DNA of 64,000 bases from Bradyrhizobium icense (GTDB lineage Bacteria; Pseudomonadota; Alphaproteobacteria; Rhizobiales; Xanthobacteraceae): NCBI RefSeq assembly GCF_001693385.1, contig NZ_CP016428.1, positions 1,736,001-1,800,000 on the forward strand. Reading direction: 5' to 3'. Positions 16,229 to 25,365 of the stretch are shown here, one piece after another; positions within the stretch are counted from its first letter, which is position 1; each line of letters starts with the position of its first letter. The notes beneath the pieces were generated by a model, which did not search any database, was not told the origin of the DNA, and saw nothing but the letters and a program-made list of their open reading frames with translations. The translations under genes were made by a program, and so were the position numbers.

Positions 16229-16594
16229 ATGATCATGAGGATCTCTTGCGTGTCAGCACGCGGACCATTGCAGCGGCCGAAGGAAATCGGTTCACTTCAA
16301 GTGTTCGTCCTCGACGTCGATCGCAAGCCAACGCTTGCCTTTGAAGCACTTGACCTTGCAGAGGCGCAGGACATCTGCCGCGACTGCGACCTGCGGACCG
16401 ATCTTATTGCGCTCACATCTAATGGCGCTCCGATCTGTGCACCAAATTCAGCGCTGGTCCCCCGACTAGCAGTACAAGAGGAGATCGCGGCGTTCCGGCA
16501 TGCGGTCGGGCAGGCCCCGGCATCTGATATGCCGACAATGACATTCCTGATCAAGATCGACGGTGTCATGGTCGTATCATTCGGCCCAGAGTAG
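16229..16594 (+). CDS. Conserved small hypothetical protein (rhizobial type)
   Basis: 121 residues. The pattern FVLDVDRKPTLAFEALDLAEAQDICRD, then LTSNGAPIC and later TMTFLIKIDGVMVV, is one I know from many small Bradyrhizobium hypothetical proteins; no biochemical role is known to me. An ATG with AAGAGATG context gives a plausible start, and a second Met two codons later could also serve. It is the first apparently intact gene after the kinase remnant and is surrounded by decayed genes. Confidence 0.6.
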   Translation: MIMRISCVSARGPLQRPKEIGSLQVFVLDVDRKPTLAFEALDLAEAQDICRDCDLRTDLIALTSNGAPICAPNSALVPRLAVQEEIAAFRHAVGQAPASDMPTMTFLIKIDGVMVVSFGPE

Positions 16595-16689
16595 GCCTGA
16601 GATCGTCACCCCCGAATTTGTCCGAACGACGCCGATCGAGATCGAGGCTCCTATCTATGCTATAATAACCCGCGGCTTAAAAGCGGGAG

Positions 16690-17240
16690 TTCTATCGAGA
16701 CCCCACATAGATGCCGTCCCATTTGTTGCCATCGAGGGCGAAGCCGGCGATGGTCAGCGTTTCGCGCTGAGCGTAGGTTTTCTTCATCCAGTCATTGATG
16801 CGGCCGGCGGTGTAGCGGCTATCGCGTACTTTTGAGACGACGCCTTCCGGAGCGACCTTGCAGGCATGCGCGAAAACATATGCAGCCCGTCGACCTCGAA
16901 GCTTTCGGAAAACTGCACCTCGATATCGGCGATGATCTTCTTCAGCAGCGCCTTGCGTTCGAACAGCGGCACCTTCCGCAGACCCTAACCGTTGAGATAG
17001 AGCAGGTCGAAGGCGACTAGCACGATCTTGCGTGATCGTGCCTTCAGCTCGTTCTGAAGCACGGAGAAGTCGGTGGTGCCGTTGGCTGCGTGCACCACGA
17101 TCTCCGTCGAGATCGCGGAGCCGGCGTCGATGTGCCAGGCGTCGGCGGCAATCTTCTTGAAACGGTTGGTCCAGTCGTTGCCCCGACGGACGTAGACGCG
17201 GAGCTCGGCGTTCCGGAGCTGGACCTGGACGCGGGAGGTC
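16690..17240 (-). pseudogene. ligD: ATP-dependent DNA ligase (LigD) relic 1
   Basis: On the minus strand, pieces read RVYVRRGNDWTNRFKKIAAD, then TDFSVLQNELK, KIVLVAFDLLYLNG, a stop, then LFERKALLKKIIAD and SESFEVDG. These are the central ligase-domain segments of bacterial LigD, the non-homologous end-joining ligase. The catalytic-lysine motif region is missing from this copy. The segment after GSAI has lost the IDGE motif (ISTE here), and in-frame stops and frameshifts break the rest. It cannot be functional. Confidence 0.8.
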
Positions 17241-17241
17241 A

Positions 17242-17425
17242 CGGCCGATGCGGCGTAGGATTTTTTTCGACGGCTTCCCTCAACTTGCGCACAGCCTCAT
17301 TCACCTTGTCGCGGTCGTACTTTCAGCGACAGCGATGTGACGGCGTGATGCAGGTCGGCGGCAATGGTGAGCCGGCTGCGAGGCGGCTGATTTGCCCATT
17401 CCCAGAAGCGATCGAAATCGTCCAT
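17242..17425 (-). pseudogene. Small hypothetical gene with a frameshift
   Basis: From an ATG at 17425 the minus strand reads DDFDRFWEWANQPPRSRLTI, then AADLHHAVTSL, a small acidic/helical protein of a sort seen in rhizobia. One base later than expected (around 17320) the frame shifts, and the natural continuation DKVNEAVRKLREAVEKN lies in a second frame to about 17242. Function unknown. It lies between two ligD relics. Confidence 0.5.
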
Positions 17426-17449
17426 CTATAGGTCCTGACGGAGCCCCCG

Positions 17450-17830
17450 GAAGAATGGGTGTCGCACCTTGCCCCCGCCCGATTGGCGCGGCACTCGATC
17501 TCGGCGAGCAGTTCCGGCTCTACCCAGATGCCCTTGTGCGCGATGCGTTTAAGGACTGAAAAATCCGTGGTACCGTTCGCGGCTGGAACGACGATCTCTC
17601 CATCAATGACGGCTGAACCGGCCCTGATGTGCCACGCATCGTCGGCGACCTTCCTGAAACGTTTGGTCCAATCGTGGCCGCGACGAGTGAGAATCTTGAC
17701 TGCCTCGTTCACCAGGTTCACCTGGACGCGGTAGCCGTCGAACTTGATCTCGTGGATCCAGCGATCGCCGGATGGCACCTTCTCGATTGAGGTCGCCAGC
17801 GCGGGCTCCCCGAATCCGGGGAAGGCGCTT
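17450..17830 (-). pseudogene. ligD: ATP-dependent DNA ligase (LigD) relic 2
   Basis: The minus strand holds ALATSIEKVPSGDRWIHEIK followed by FDGYR, which contains the KFDGYR motif with the adenylated lysine. RRGHDWTKRF and VIDGEIVVPA follow. It then jumps after FSVLK directly to HKGIWVEPELLAEIE, the far end of the ligase domain. An internal deletion has removed the middle. The flanking frame (245 codons, 17323-18060) is open but chimeric. A LigD that lost this part could not complete nick sealing. Confidence 0.8.
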
Positions 17831-18060
17831 TCGCGCCAATGGCCGCCTGTCGGAACGCCACGGCGCAAACTCCACCAAACAAAACAGGTCGATTCAAACT
17901 GACAGCAGTCGGATCGTTCCGACAGATCGATAGGAACTTTACCGATTTTTCCCGGTTTTCTGAAGAGCACCTCCGGCCGATGTATGCGAGCCCTCTTATC
18001 GGCTAAAGACGCGATGGAGCACACTCTAGTAGGCGAGATCAATTCAATATTTCTCCACAC

Positions 18061-18415
18061 GGATTGTTCATAAGCCGACCGATGCGGCGTTTACGCCGGA
18101 TCCGTCGGACCCCAATTCAGGAACAGTGCGCTGGGGCCAGCTTAGTAGCGGCCTTTCCAATGGGAGTAGCTTCAAGCCTGACGACGTACAGAGAATTATG
18201 CGTGAGCTTTGGGGCGACTACGTTGCCAACAACCCTGAACTCTTCAAAGGTGCGGTCGGAAAGAACGGATAAGGCCGCATCGCGTAGCATAATGAGAAGA
18301 CGTATGCCGTGATCGTAGTTTTGTTCCGTGCTGTTCATTAAGTGGAATTACCAGAACGAGGGAAAGGCCCGAGTCAGAACGCCCGCCAGGCTTTCTCGGC
18401 CAAGGACGCTTCGCG
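18061..18415. other. Decayed region with a short coding-like stretch
   Basis: On the plus strand around 18105-18270 one frame reads GTVRWGQLSSGLSNGSSF, then DDVQRIMRELWGDYVANNPE and LFKGAVGKNG, before a stop. This looks like real amphipathic protein but matches nothing I recognise, and no start is visible. Overlapping frames on the other strand are taken as shadows. Confidence 0.3.
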
Positions 18416-18562
18416 ATGGCAGACAAGCGCGCTTTGAAATGGATTGGCATCATCGTTGCCGCATTGACCTTGACGGTTATTTCGACGGCGGCGGCAGTGG
18501 TGGGCGGTCACGCAGGGACCTCCGTCCGACCCACGCACCACGTTCCTGGATTGCTAGAATGA
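18416..18562 (+). CDS. Small single-span membrane protein (48 residues)
   Basis: The ATG at 18416 opens MADKRALKWIGIIVAALTLT, continuing as a hydrophobic helix with an alanine/valine end and then GGHAGTSVRPTHH. AAGGA lies about 12 bases upstream. Similar short proteins with a KWIGI start and one transmembrane helix are familiar from Bradyrhizobium as hypothetical proteins. It may be a remnant, since all neighbours are decayed. Confidence 0.4.
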   Translation: MADKRALKWIGIIVAALTLTVISTAAAVVGGHAGTSVRPTHHVPGLLE

Positions 18563-18835
18563 ACCTTTCCGGGTTCCAATCTTCAAAACCCCTGGAATGC
18601 AACGCTTTCTCCTCCGTTCTCATTCGTTGGAGGAGGAGGAAACCATGCCCTAATCATTCTTTGGGCCGTCCCTACGGCCCTCGTCCTAGGTGGCATCAGC
18701 TACTATTCTCTTCGTGTAATGCACTAGCGGATTGCGTTTGAGCCGTTCCGGCGATGCCAGTGGCGCGTCTCTCTGATGGACACTAGCACTGCGGGAAGCC
18801 CAGCGCCGTGCCCCATTGCCTCGCGGCGCCGGGCC

Positions 18836-19057
18836 TTAGCCCCTTAAGAAATTCTGAGCATTCAATTGCATCATGGCGGCGTATCCGACCTCAGTGAGCC
18901 TGCTCAGGATGATCTCACCACGGTTGGCACATTCAATTATTTTGCCGGCGACGATCCGACGGGCCCGGTGATCCTCGCCGCCAATTGGAAGAAGTAAACG
19001 CTCAAGGGCCACTTCCATATTAGCTATAGTTCGGCGATCGAAGGTATCAGTGATCAT
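18836..19057 (-). CDS. Conserved small hypothetical protein (rhizobial type)
   Basis: From the ATG at 19057 the product is 73 residues: MITDTFDRRTIANMEVALER, later RRIVAGKIIECANRGEIILS and LTEVGYAAM. This follows the plan of small rhizobial proteins in which a helix near the start is followed by a basic helix with an I..CA.RGE pattern. The frame is open further upstream to 19210 but without homology features, so the internal start is preferred. Role unknown. Confidence 0.45.
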   Translation of the reverse strand: MITDTFDRRTIANMEVALERLLLPIGGEDHRARRIVAGKIIECANRGEIILSRLTEVGYAAMMQLNAQNFLRG

Positions 19058-19222
19058 GTGATCAGCAACGACCGAGACGCGCCCGAAAACGAGTCGGCTG
19101 TGCCCTCGTAAACTGACATCGTTAGTCTGAACGGTCAGGTCCGAAAAGTGCCATGACGGACGTTGGCTCAGTGTTGCGCGCTCAGACGGTGAAGCCAGGA
19201 TAGAAACCAAAGGAAGACCGCA

Positions 19223-19444
19223 ATGGTGATCCCGGGTGCCATCTTAGTGGTCGCAGGAAGCACGATTGTACTCGGGTGCGCTATCTTTTGGGCTTGGTCT
19301 GCTTACCGGCAGAAGCGATTGAGCGGCCTGGCGAGGGTTCAGATCATCCACCCGAGGTCCCAACACCATAATACATCCTGCGCCAACATGAAGCACTATC
19401 GGGGCAGGATGCTGGGTCAGAAGTACCATTGGGCAAGTTCTTAG
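19223..19444 (+). CDS. Possible small membrane protein
   Basis: 73 codons from an ATG preceded by AAGGAAG. The first 28 residues form one convincing transmembrane helix (GAILVVAGSTIVLGCAIFWA) followed by a basic YRQKR stop-transfer. The remainder (many His, Gln, Asn) looks like non-coding translation. The true protein may have been shorter and lost its stop. Confidence 0.35.
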   Translation: MVIPGAILVVAGSTIVLGCAIFWAWSAYRQKRLSGLARVQIIHPRSQHHNTSCANMKHYRGRMLGQKYHWASS

Positions 19445-19620
19445 TCGCGCATCGATAGGGATATCCCAAGCTTTGCCGCCATAACAGTCGTCGCACCGGG
19501 AGTCCGCTTCAACACTTTTGCGATCTTGGCGACGCCGGACTTTGCTTTTGCCATCGTCTTCATTGTGCGAACATCGTCTTTTGTCCACGCGCGGCGAACT
19601 GCTTTCTTAGCTTTTGCCAT
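19441..19620 (-). CDS. Small basic helix-turn-helix-like protein (59 residues)
   Basis: Start at the ATG at 19620, five bases after a GGAG ribosome binding site on the minus strand. The sequence begins MAKAKKAVRRAWTKDDVRTMK and continues with SGVAKIAKVLKRTPGAT and AAKLGISLS. It is a basic Myb/SANT-like or resolvase-type helix-turn-helix in which the second helix is followed by a repeat alanine/leucine helix. Short proteins of this exact plan are widespread in Bradyrhizobium and other rhizobia. They probably bind nucleic acid, but no role is established to my knowledge. It looks intact in a region of ruined genes. Confidence 0.6.
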   Translation of the reverse strand: MAKAKKAVRRAWTKDDVRTMKTMAKAKSGVAKIAKVLKRTPGATTVMAAKLGISLSMRD

Positions 19621-20055
19621 TCTTTCTCCAAATCGTACGGGGCGGAGCCAGGGTTCTATCATGACCGTCTACGTTGGCGACAATGAACAAGACTAGATTG
19701 CGAGAATGTGAATGCGACTTCGCCACGTAAAATCAAGTGTGTGAACTAGATTACTGCTTCGGCCGGAAAAACGGGCATCTAACATCGCGTTTGAAGTGAC
19801 AATCTCAGCATGAATTGACCGATTCTATAGATTAGCCGATACGCTGGGGCGTATGATCTTTAGCCGTTTAGGGCTTCGACCGGTGGGTGGCAAAAAAAAC
19901 GACGCATCCGCAACATCGGTGAAATCAAGTATCCGACACAGACCGCGCTTCCCAGATACAGTAGTTCAGATTGAGCAAACAACTGCATTTCTAGGTCGAG
20001 TATTGATCAGCCCGTCGGGCGTTCAGGGTCGCCAAGAGTGAAGAACTCGTACACG
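19621..20055. other. Intergenic region, no gene recognised
   Basis: No frame with family features. The region is AT-richer than its surroundings around 19700-19850. One 62-codon plus-strand frame at 19853 is unremarkable. Confidence 0.35.
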
Positions 20056-20059
20056 TGGT

Positions 20060-20350
20060 TGCCTCCGATGCGGGCCATGTAGCGGCGGTTCTCCAATCAT
20101 CGATGGCGAAGCCGTGTACCCGCCAAAGAGGGGACAATAGATTCTTTCAAATCTGCAAAACGAACTGAAAGGGCGATCCACCAAGATAGTGCTGGTTGTC
20201 TTTGATTTGCTCTATCGCAAATAGCTCATCGCGGCATTTGTGGTTGAGCCGCAGTTGCTTGCCGAATTTGAACTTCGGACCAAGTCGGCGGAGGGCAGTT
20301 GCGGCATCCGTTCTTCAAGGCGAGATTTGGCATCACCAAGCCATCGAGGC
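20060..20350 (+). pseudogene. ligD: ATP-dependent DNA ligase (LigD) relic 3
   Basis: On the plus strand, opposite to the other two relics, short pieces read IDGEAV near 20100, NELKGRSTKIVLVVFDLLYR near 20165-20220, and VEPQLLAEFELRTKSAEG from 20240. These correspond to the same ligase-domain segments as relics 1 and 2, in the same order, but are broken by frameshifts and a stop at 20222. It is a third degraded ligD fragment within 4 kb. Confidence 0.7.
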
Positions 20351-20842
20351 GTAACCGCAATTCCACACCGATGCGGATTCTGTCCTTTGTGGTCAGTATC
20401 GTACAGACGCAACCGGAATGAAGAGGTAGGCTTCGCGTGTGTGCGGCAATGCAGCGGCGGCGGTTGCGGACTCGTCGAGGAACCTCCAAGCCTCGAACGA
20501 GTCCGCTGGCGTCGCCGCTCTTCGACTGATTGCATGTATCGACTGCGCCGCCAAGCGCTCGGTCAAATCCAGCATGATGGGGCGCGCGCCGCCATATTGG
20601 TGCAAAGCCGACATTGAAGCTGATGGCGACTCGAAGGGCCACATCCAACTTCATCGAAGCAGGCGCTGTTGGTGGTCCGGCGCTCGCCGGCCCAGCAGCC
20701 CATCCAGCAGCTGAGTGATGAGAAGCTGGCGCGTCGGCTCGCAGAGCCGAAACCAAGGTCCGGACGTTAGTAAGGTCAGCGGGCAATCAGGACCAACAGG
20801 GTGGCGATTGCGCGCTCCGTTGGTGGGCCCGGGCACTAACAG

Positions 20843-21962
20843 TCAAGCAACATGCGCCCGCCGCTTGCCAGACGACTCTTTAGGATGAGCGTTTTCCGGC
20901 TGCTCCATCTCTTTGGAGAGCCGGCCGCGTAGTAACGCGAGCACGGCGGCTTCCTCCACCTTCAGATTTTCGACAGCGCTCCGAAGCTCGTTCTCGGCTT
21001 GTGACTTGATCTCGAAGACCAGGTTTCCATCCATGTAGGAGTTCAGCATCCCCGGATGGATGTAGCACTTCCTGCAGATCGTCGGCCTGTTGCCGAGCCG
21101 TGCGGAGACTTTTTCGACCGCGCTGCGAAGATTGCGCTTGGCCTGAGCGGCGCTGTCGAAGCTCTCTAGTTCGCTCATGGCCATGGCCGCAAGCACCGTC
21201 CCCGCCCAGGTCCGGAAATCCTTTGCCGTAATGTCTTAACCGGTAATCGCCTTGAGATACTCATTCACATCGGTCGATGTGACATCCTGGCAATTGCCTT
21301 GCCCATCGATGTACTGAAGTTGCTCCTGCCCGGGGGAGCTCCCGACAGGCTCTTGGCGACGCGCCGGTCTCGCACCCGCAGCGACCATTGTTTGCAGCCT
21401 TTACCAGTGAAGCGGAAACGGACCTCGTTTCCCGTGCCGGTTCTTCAACGTGGTGAGGCCATAGCTGTTGTTCTGCCTGGCGTAATCGTCATTTCCAACG
21501 CGGATCAATGTGGTCTCCAGGAGATGCACGACGGATGCGAGAACTTTTTCCCGCGGCAGGCCGCGCAATGCCATGTGCTCGCGTACTGTTTCCCGAATGA
21601 ACGGCAGCGTATCTGCAAATGCGACCACATGCTCGTACTTCGTGCTTTCCCGACCTCGCGGAGCGCGCATGGTAATATATTGCTTTCGTCCCTTTGCGTC
21701 ACGGCCTGTTGCTTGGATATGGCCATCCGGAGTCGGGCAGATCCACACGTCGGTCCAGGCGGCCGGGATCGCGAGTGCGCTTCAGAGCGTCAGGCTCGAT
21801 GAGTCTTGAGCCGTCGGGTCGTTTGTAGCTGAACCCCGCCCCCGCCTTCTTGCGCCGAATACCGGGCCGTTCGTCGGAAACATATCTGAGCCCCGCAGAT
21901 TCGGCGGCGTCCCGCGGCTCGACGATCGCCTGCGCGCTATCCAGTGGCTCGATCAGCAACAA
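20843..21962 (-). pseudogene. DNA topoisomerase IB (poxvirus type), multiply broken
   Basis: Read on the minus strand, nearly the whole bacterial topoisomerase IB can be followed through several frames: AAESAGLRYVSDERPGIRRK, FSYKRPDG, then WICPTPDGHIQATGRDAKGR, later VRVGNDDYARQNNSYG-like text, then VTSTDVNEYLK. An in-frame TAA at 21236-21238 splits ITG and DITAKDFRTWAGT. The rest runs to the end with the catalytic tyrosine in RKCYIHP. At least three frameshifts plus this stop make it inactive. Intact enzymes relax supercoils through a 3'-phosphotyrosine and are common beside ligD/ku in rhizobia. Confidence 0.85.
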
Positions 21963-22062
21963 ACCGCCTCCTATCCTGCCCTCAAATGAACCTTTCGGAT
22001 CAAGGGGGTCCTTGAGGTTGAAGGAGCCATAAAGGGCCTAAGCTGTCAGACAACGCCACTGT

Positions 22063-22300
22063 CTAGCGGTGGGCTCGAAAAGCGGGCGTCGCCGTTGGGT
22101 CAACCGGCTCTGCGGTGGCGCCCGCCGCGCTTTCTCGTGGCGGTTTCCTAGTTCCGCGCTGGCGGGCAGGCTTTGCTGGGCGCTCGGCGGCGACGCTTCG
22201 CCTTATCGCGTCCATAAGGTTGACGACGTTCTCGCGTGACGGCTTGACCGCCGGCGCCTGCGCGGGAGGCTGACTATCTCGATGCTGTGAGAGAACTAGC
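22063..22300 (-). pseudogene. ku: Ku protein, C-terminal relic
   Basis: The minus strand reads PAVKPSRENVVNLMDAIRRS followed by VAAERPAKPARQRG and a low-complexity basic tail. This is the C-terminal linker and basic extension of bacterial Ku, the end-binding partner of LigD. The Ku beta-barrel core is not found upstream. It lies near the topoisomerase IB relic and within 5.5 kb of three ligD relics, so a former end-joining cluster is likely. Confidence 0.6.
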
Positions 22301-22383
22301 AACCCTGCGTATCTGCAATCTATCCATTTGAATGGTCGACGGGTTGACCGCAGCAACCGGCGCATTGCCCATGACACATAATC

Positions 22384-23679
22384 TCATGAGACGAACTGCC
22401 TTCTTGCTTGAATAAATGGAATGACGGTTTCAGCAAAGCTCGAGGGCAGCAATCGTTTCGACATCTCGATACTGGCATTCGGAACGCCCTCGAGAAATTC
22501 CTTGGATTCGGAAAACTTCCTCATTGCACCTGCCAGCGCATCAACATTACCGGTCGGCACGATAAATCCGTTGACGTCTTGCTGCACGAACACGTCTCCG
22601 GCTCCGCATTCATCGGTACAGATTACTCCGAGTCCCGCCGAAACGGCCTCCTGGATCACGACACCCCACGGTTCCAGAATGCTGGGCAGGACTAGGCATG
22701 CCGCTTCCGCCAGCACCTCGGGCAACCGCTTCGTCTGGACGAATCCGATATCTTGGATTCCAGGCACTCCGGAAAAAAGATGTTTGAGGGGCCCATCACC
22801 GGCAACAATCAGAGGCCAGGGTTCCGGGCTGTGGCGGCCGTACAACCGATACGCGTCTACCAAGATTGAAACGCCCTTCACAGGCACATAACGGCCCACA
22901 AATAGGAATCTCTTTCGTTCGCGAGCGTTGGCGGGATGCCGTCCGTGCGCCAGCATGTGCCAATCACAAACAGCAAAGCCCTCGCAAACGTCGTCTGGAT
23001 GAAAGCCCATTTTGAGCGCGAACTTCATCTGTCTCGACTGCCGCACTGCAGGACATCCTTGACCGTCGAGATACTTGGGACCGCAGAGGAGGGCGCCGTC
23101 AAACAACGTGTGGAAGAAGTATCGCCGCAGGGCCCGCCCTCCCCACTGTTTAAGGAGAAGCGGAAACTCGCTCCTGCTCCGCAGAGCTCCCAGATGCCCG
23201 CGCCATTGGCTGTCGAGACACACGATGCGCACGGCTCTCCCGGCCCACCGCTTCATCAACTGGCGATACGCGCGCCTGCGCCACGACAGAACGACGATTC
23301 CATCTGGCCCGAACTCACGCAGCGCATGGTCAAGAGCGTCGACGTCGATTTCAGCGCCGTAGATCAATTCAGCCTCGACAGGCCCGAAGCTCTCCTCGGC
23401 AAACCTGTATTGGCCATTCAGACTGCCGACGTGTCCCTGCTGACGAGCGCGAAAAACCATCACGTGATGCTCGGACCGAAGGTACTGCACCGTTGAGTCG
23501 ATATAGCCGGTCCAGTATGCCCACAGGAAAGCGAGGCGGAGGGGCCGACAAGGACCATCATGCACAAATCGTCCGGCAATATCCTCAGCGGCATTTCTGA
23601 TGCGGAGAGGCGTTCTGCCGACACGACGGCCGCTCATCGCGTTTGATTGCGCTGGAGCGTACATGTACGTTTCCGACAT
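22384..23679 (-). CDS. Glycosyltransferase family 4/1 (GT-B)
   Basis: 431 residues. The C-terminal half is a Glycos_transf_1 domain: RFLFVGRYVPVKGVSILVDA, later GDGPLKHL, then LPSILEPWGVVIQEAVSAGL with the E-x7-E nucleotide-sugar motif. The N-terminal half is an acceptor-side Rossmann-like domain (LRLAFLWAYWTGYIDS). The start at 23679 (MSETYMYAPAQS) was chosen because sequence and codons around it align with the start of the Wzy-like gene at 50347. A longer open frame reaches 23835, inside the shared leader. It would add one sugar to the lipid-linked repeat unit at the inner membrane. It is divergent from the ExoF-like gene. Confidence 0.88.
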   Translation of the reverse strand: MSETYMYAPAQSNAMSGRRVGRTPLRIRNAAEDIAGRFVHDGPCRPLRLAFLWAYWTGYIDSTVQYLRSEHHVMVFRARQQGHVGSLNGQYRFAEESFGPVEAELIYGAEIDVDALDHALREFGPDGIVVLSWRRRAYRQLMKRWAGRAVRIVCLDSQWRGHLGALRSRSEFPLLLKQWGGRALRRYFFHTLFDGALLCGPKYLDGQGCPAVRQSRQMKFALKMGFHPDDVCEGFAVCDWHMLAHGRHPANARERKRFLFVGRYVPVKGVSILVDAYRLYGRHSPEPWPLIVAGDGPLKHLFSGVPGIQDIGFVQTKRLPEVLAEAACLVLPSILEPWGVVIQEAVSAGLGVICTDECGAGDVFVQQDVNGFIVPTGNVDALAGAMRKFSESKEFLEGVPNASIEMSKRLLPSSFAETVIPFIQARRQFVS

Positions 23680-23830
23680 ACAACTGAGTGGCACGGGACA
23701 ACTGGCGGCCGAAACTGATCTGAGATGGTCGCGTGCCGCCGAGGCACGGATCTCTGCCGGGACTTGTCGCATACAACGGAGGCGACCGGGATCGGTTCCC
23801 TCTGACCGAGAACCTCCCCGCGGCGGCTTG
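23600..23830 (-). promoter_or_regulatory. Shared leader, copy A (upstream and start of the glycosyltransferase gene)
   Basis: Read on the minus strand, the 150 bases before the 23679 start and the first 20 or so codons align with 50230-50425. Shared words include GGAACCGAT, CGCCTCCGTT, GAGATCC, CAGTT.GGCCG, and near the start GTGC.ACT.AGTGTATG, TCGGAAA-like and ACATG.ACGCTC. Similarity by eye is high with few gaps. It extends through the divergent gap toward the ExoF-like gene. Confidence 0.65.
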
Positions 23831-24006
23831 CGCATGACAGGGATGGAAAAACAGAGCGCCCGGCGACCTTTTCACGTCGGATCCGACCGGCGATCCGTCG
23901 TCGGGCGGTGACGCGGGATGCTTCCAAGGAAACACTGGCAAGGGAACTTCCCAGAGGGGGCCTCGTTGTAGCAGGCAGCATCCCCCGGGCCGCGGTGGAG
24001 GACAGG

Positions 24007-25365
24007 ATGAAGGCAATGAGCTTGCTCAAGCTCCTGTTTGGGTCGGCTGCACAGCCTCAGCGAGTCCTGATGGTCATGGCAGTCCTGCTTGCCCCGGTAG
24101 CGGCGCGCGGCGAGTACCTGCTGGCACCCGGCGATGTGCTCGAGGTCCAAGCAGTCGGAATTCCGGATTTGCGGCACCGGGTCATGATCGATCTAAATGG
24201 CCAAGCCTCATTTCCATTGATTGGAGATATCAAGGCCGCAGGCCTCACCGTGGCTGAATTGCGCAAGCAAGTGAAGTCGATACTTTCAACCAAGGCGTTT
24301 CGCCCTCGGGTGCCAGAGCAGCAGGGGCGCTTGATGTCGCGGGATGAGGTTGTCACCGTGTCTCCCGATGAGGTTACAATGACCGTGGCGGAGTATCGGC
24401 CGATATACCTCAATGGCGACGTGGCCAATCCGGGGACTCAGCCATATCGGCCTGGAATGACCGTGCGCCAGAGCATCGCGCTTGCCGGCGGCTATGACAC
24501 AAAGCGGTTCAGGGGGCGGGATCCTTTTCTGGACTCATCGGATTTTCGCAGCGATTACTACGAACTATGGACAGAGTTTGCCAAGGTGCGGGCACAGGCT
24601 GAACGTTTCCAAGCCGAACTCGACGGTAAGAGAGCACTCGAGCAAACGAACACGGACGATCTGCCGCTCCCATTGGTGGTGACTTCGAAGATACTGGATC
24701 TTGAGGCTCAACGGCTCAGCGTCGACAATTCCGATCATCAAAAGGAGAAGCAATATCTCGAGAACGCCGTCCAGCAGGAGGACGGGCGGATCGCGACACT
24801 CCAGCATCAAAGAGAGACGGAACAGAAGGATGCGGACGCTGATGCTGCCGATTTCGCGGACATGCAAGCCAGATTTAGCAGGGGATTGGTGCCCATGACA
24901 CGGCTCTCGGACTCGCGCCGAATGACGCTGTTTTCAGCCACTCGGGTGCTTCAGACAACCGCGCTGATAGCTCAGGTGGCGCGCGAACGGAGCGAATTCG
25001 CCAGACGATTGGAGCGTGTGCAGGACCAGAGGCGGGACAACTTGCTGGCAAAACTGCAGGACGCCAACGTCCGACTCGCCACCATCCGGGCTCGACTCCA
25101 GGCTGTCGGCGACAAATTATTATACGCGGGTGTGGTGCGATCTCAGCTCGCCCGCGGAGCCGGTGGTGAGCCAGATATCAAAGTGTACAGAAATGACAAT
25201 GACACCTCCAGCAATATGACTGCCAATGAAGAGACCAGGTTGATGCCGGGCGACGTCGTTGAGGTGCGGCTGCGACTGGAGGGCCTCCCAAAATTCACCG
25301 ATTCTGGATCGCCCGCGGCGCCCGACGAAGGTCAAAAGGAGGAGGCCGTCGGGGCACGAAAATAG
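24007..25365 (+). CDS. Polysaccharide export outer-membrane protein, ExoF-like
   Basis: 452 residues from the ATG at 24007, which has GGAGGACAGG directly upstream; an open frame from 23908 lacks such a site. After a signal peptide (about residues 1-34, ending VAARG) comes a Poly_export domain (YLLAPGDVLEVQAVGIPDLR, LIGDIKAAGLTVAEL) and an SLBB-type segment (PIYLNGDVANPGTQPYRPGM). A long Gln/Glu/Arg-rich coiled coil of about 200 residues follows, and a last strand (LMPGDVVEVRL). This plan is that of ExoF from succinoglycan loci rather than the shorter Wza. It would form or gate the periplasmic/outer-membrane export path with the Wzz/BY-kinase next door, with which its 3' end overlaps by 34 bases tail to tail. 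Confidence 0.88.
   Translation: MKAMSLLKLLFGSAAQPQRVLMVMAVLLAPVAARGEYLLAPGDVLEVQAVGIPDLRHRVMIDLNGQASFPLIGDIKAAGLTVAELRKQVKSILSTKAFRPRVPEQQGRLMSRDEVVTVSPDEVTMTVAEYRPIYLNGDVANPGTQPYRPGMTVRQSIALAGGYDTKRFRGRDPFLDSSDFRSDYYELWTEFAKVRAQAERFQAELDGKRALEQTNTDDLPLPLVVTSKILDLEAQRLSVDNSDHQKEKQYLENAVQQEDGRIATLQHQRETEQKDADADAADFADMQARFSRGLVPMTRLSDSRRMTLFSATRVLQTTALIAQVARERSEFARRLERVQDQRRDNLLAKLQDANVRLATIRARLQAVGDKLLYAGVVRSQLARGAGGEPDIKVYRNDNDTSSNMTANEETRLMPGDVVEVRLRLEGLPKFTDSGSPAAPDEGQKEEAVGARK

Noticed and set aside
16660..16700. Terminator-like hairpin CCCGC/GCGGG
   Set aside because: The stem is only five base pairs with a nine-base loop and there is no run of T after it.
22384..23835. A 483-residue version of the glycosyltransferase starting at 23835
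   Set aside because: The first 52 residues fall in the shared leader, and the aligned start of the polymerase gene supports 23679.
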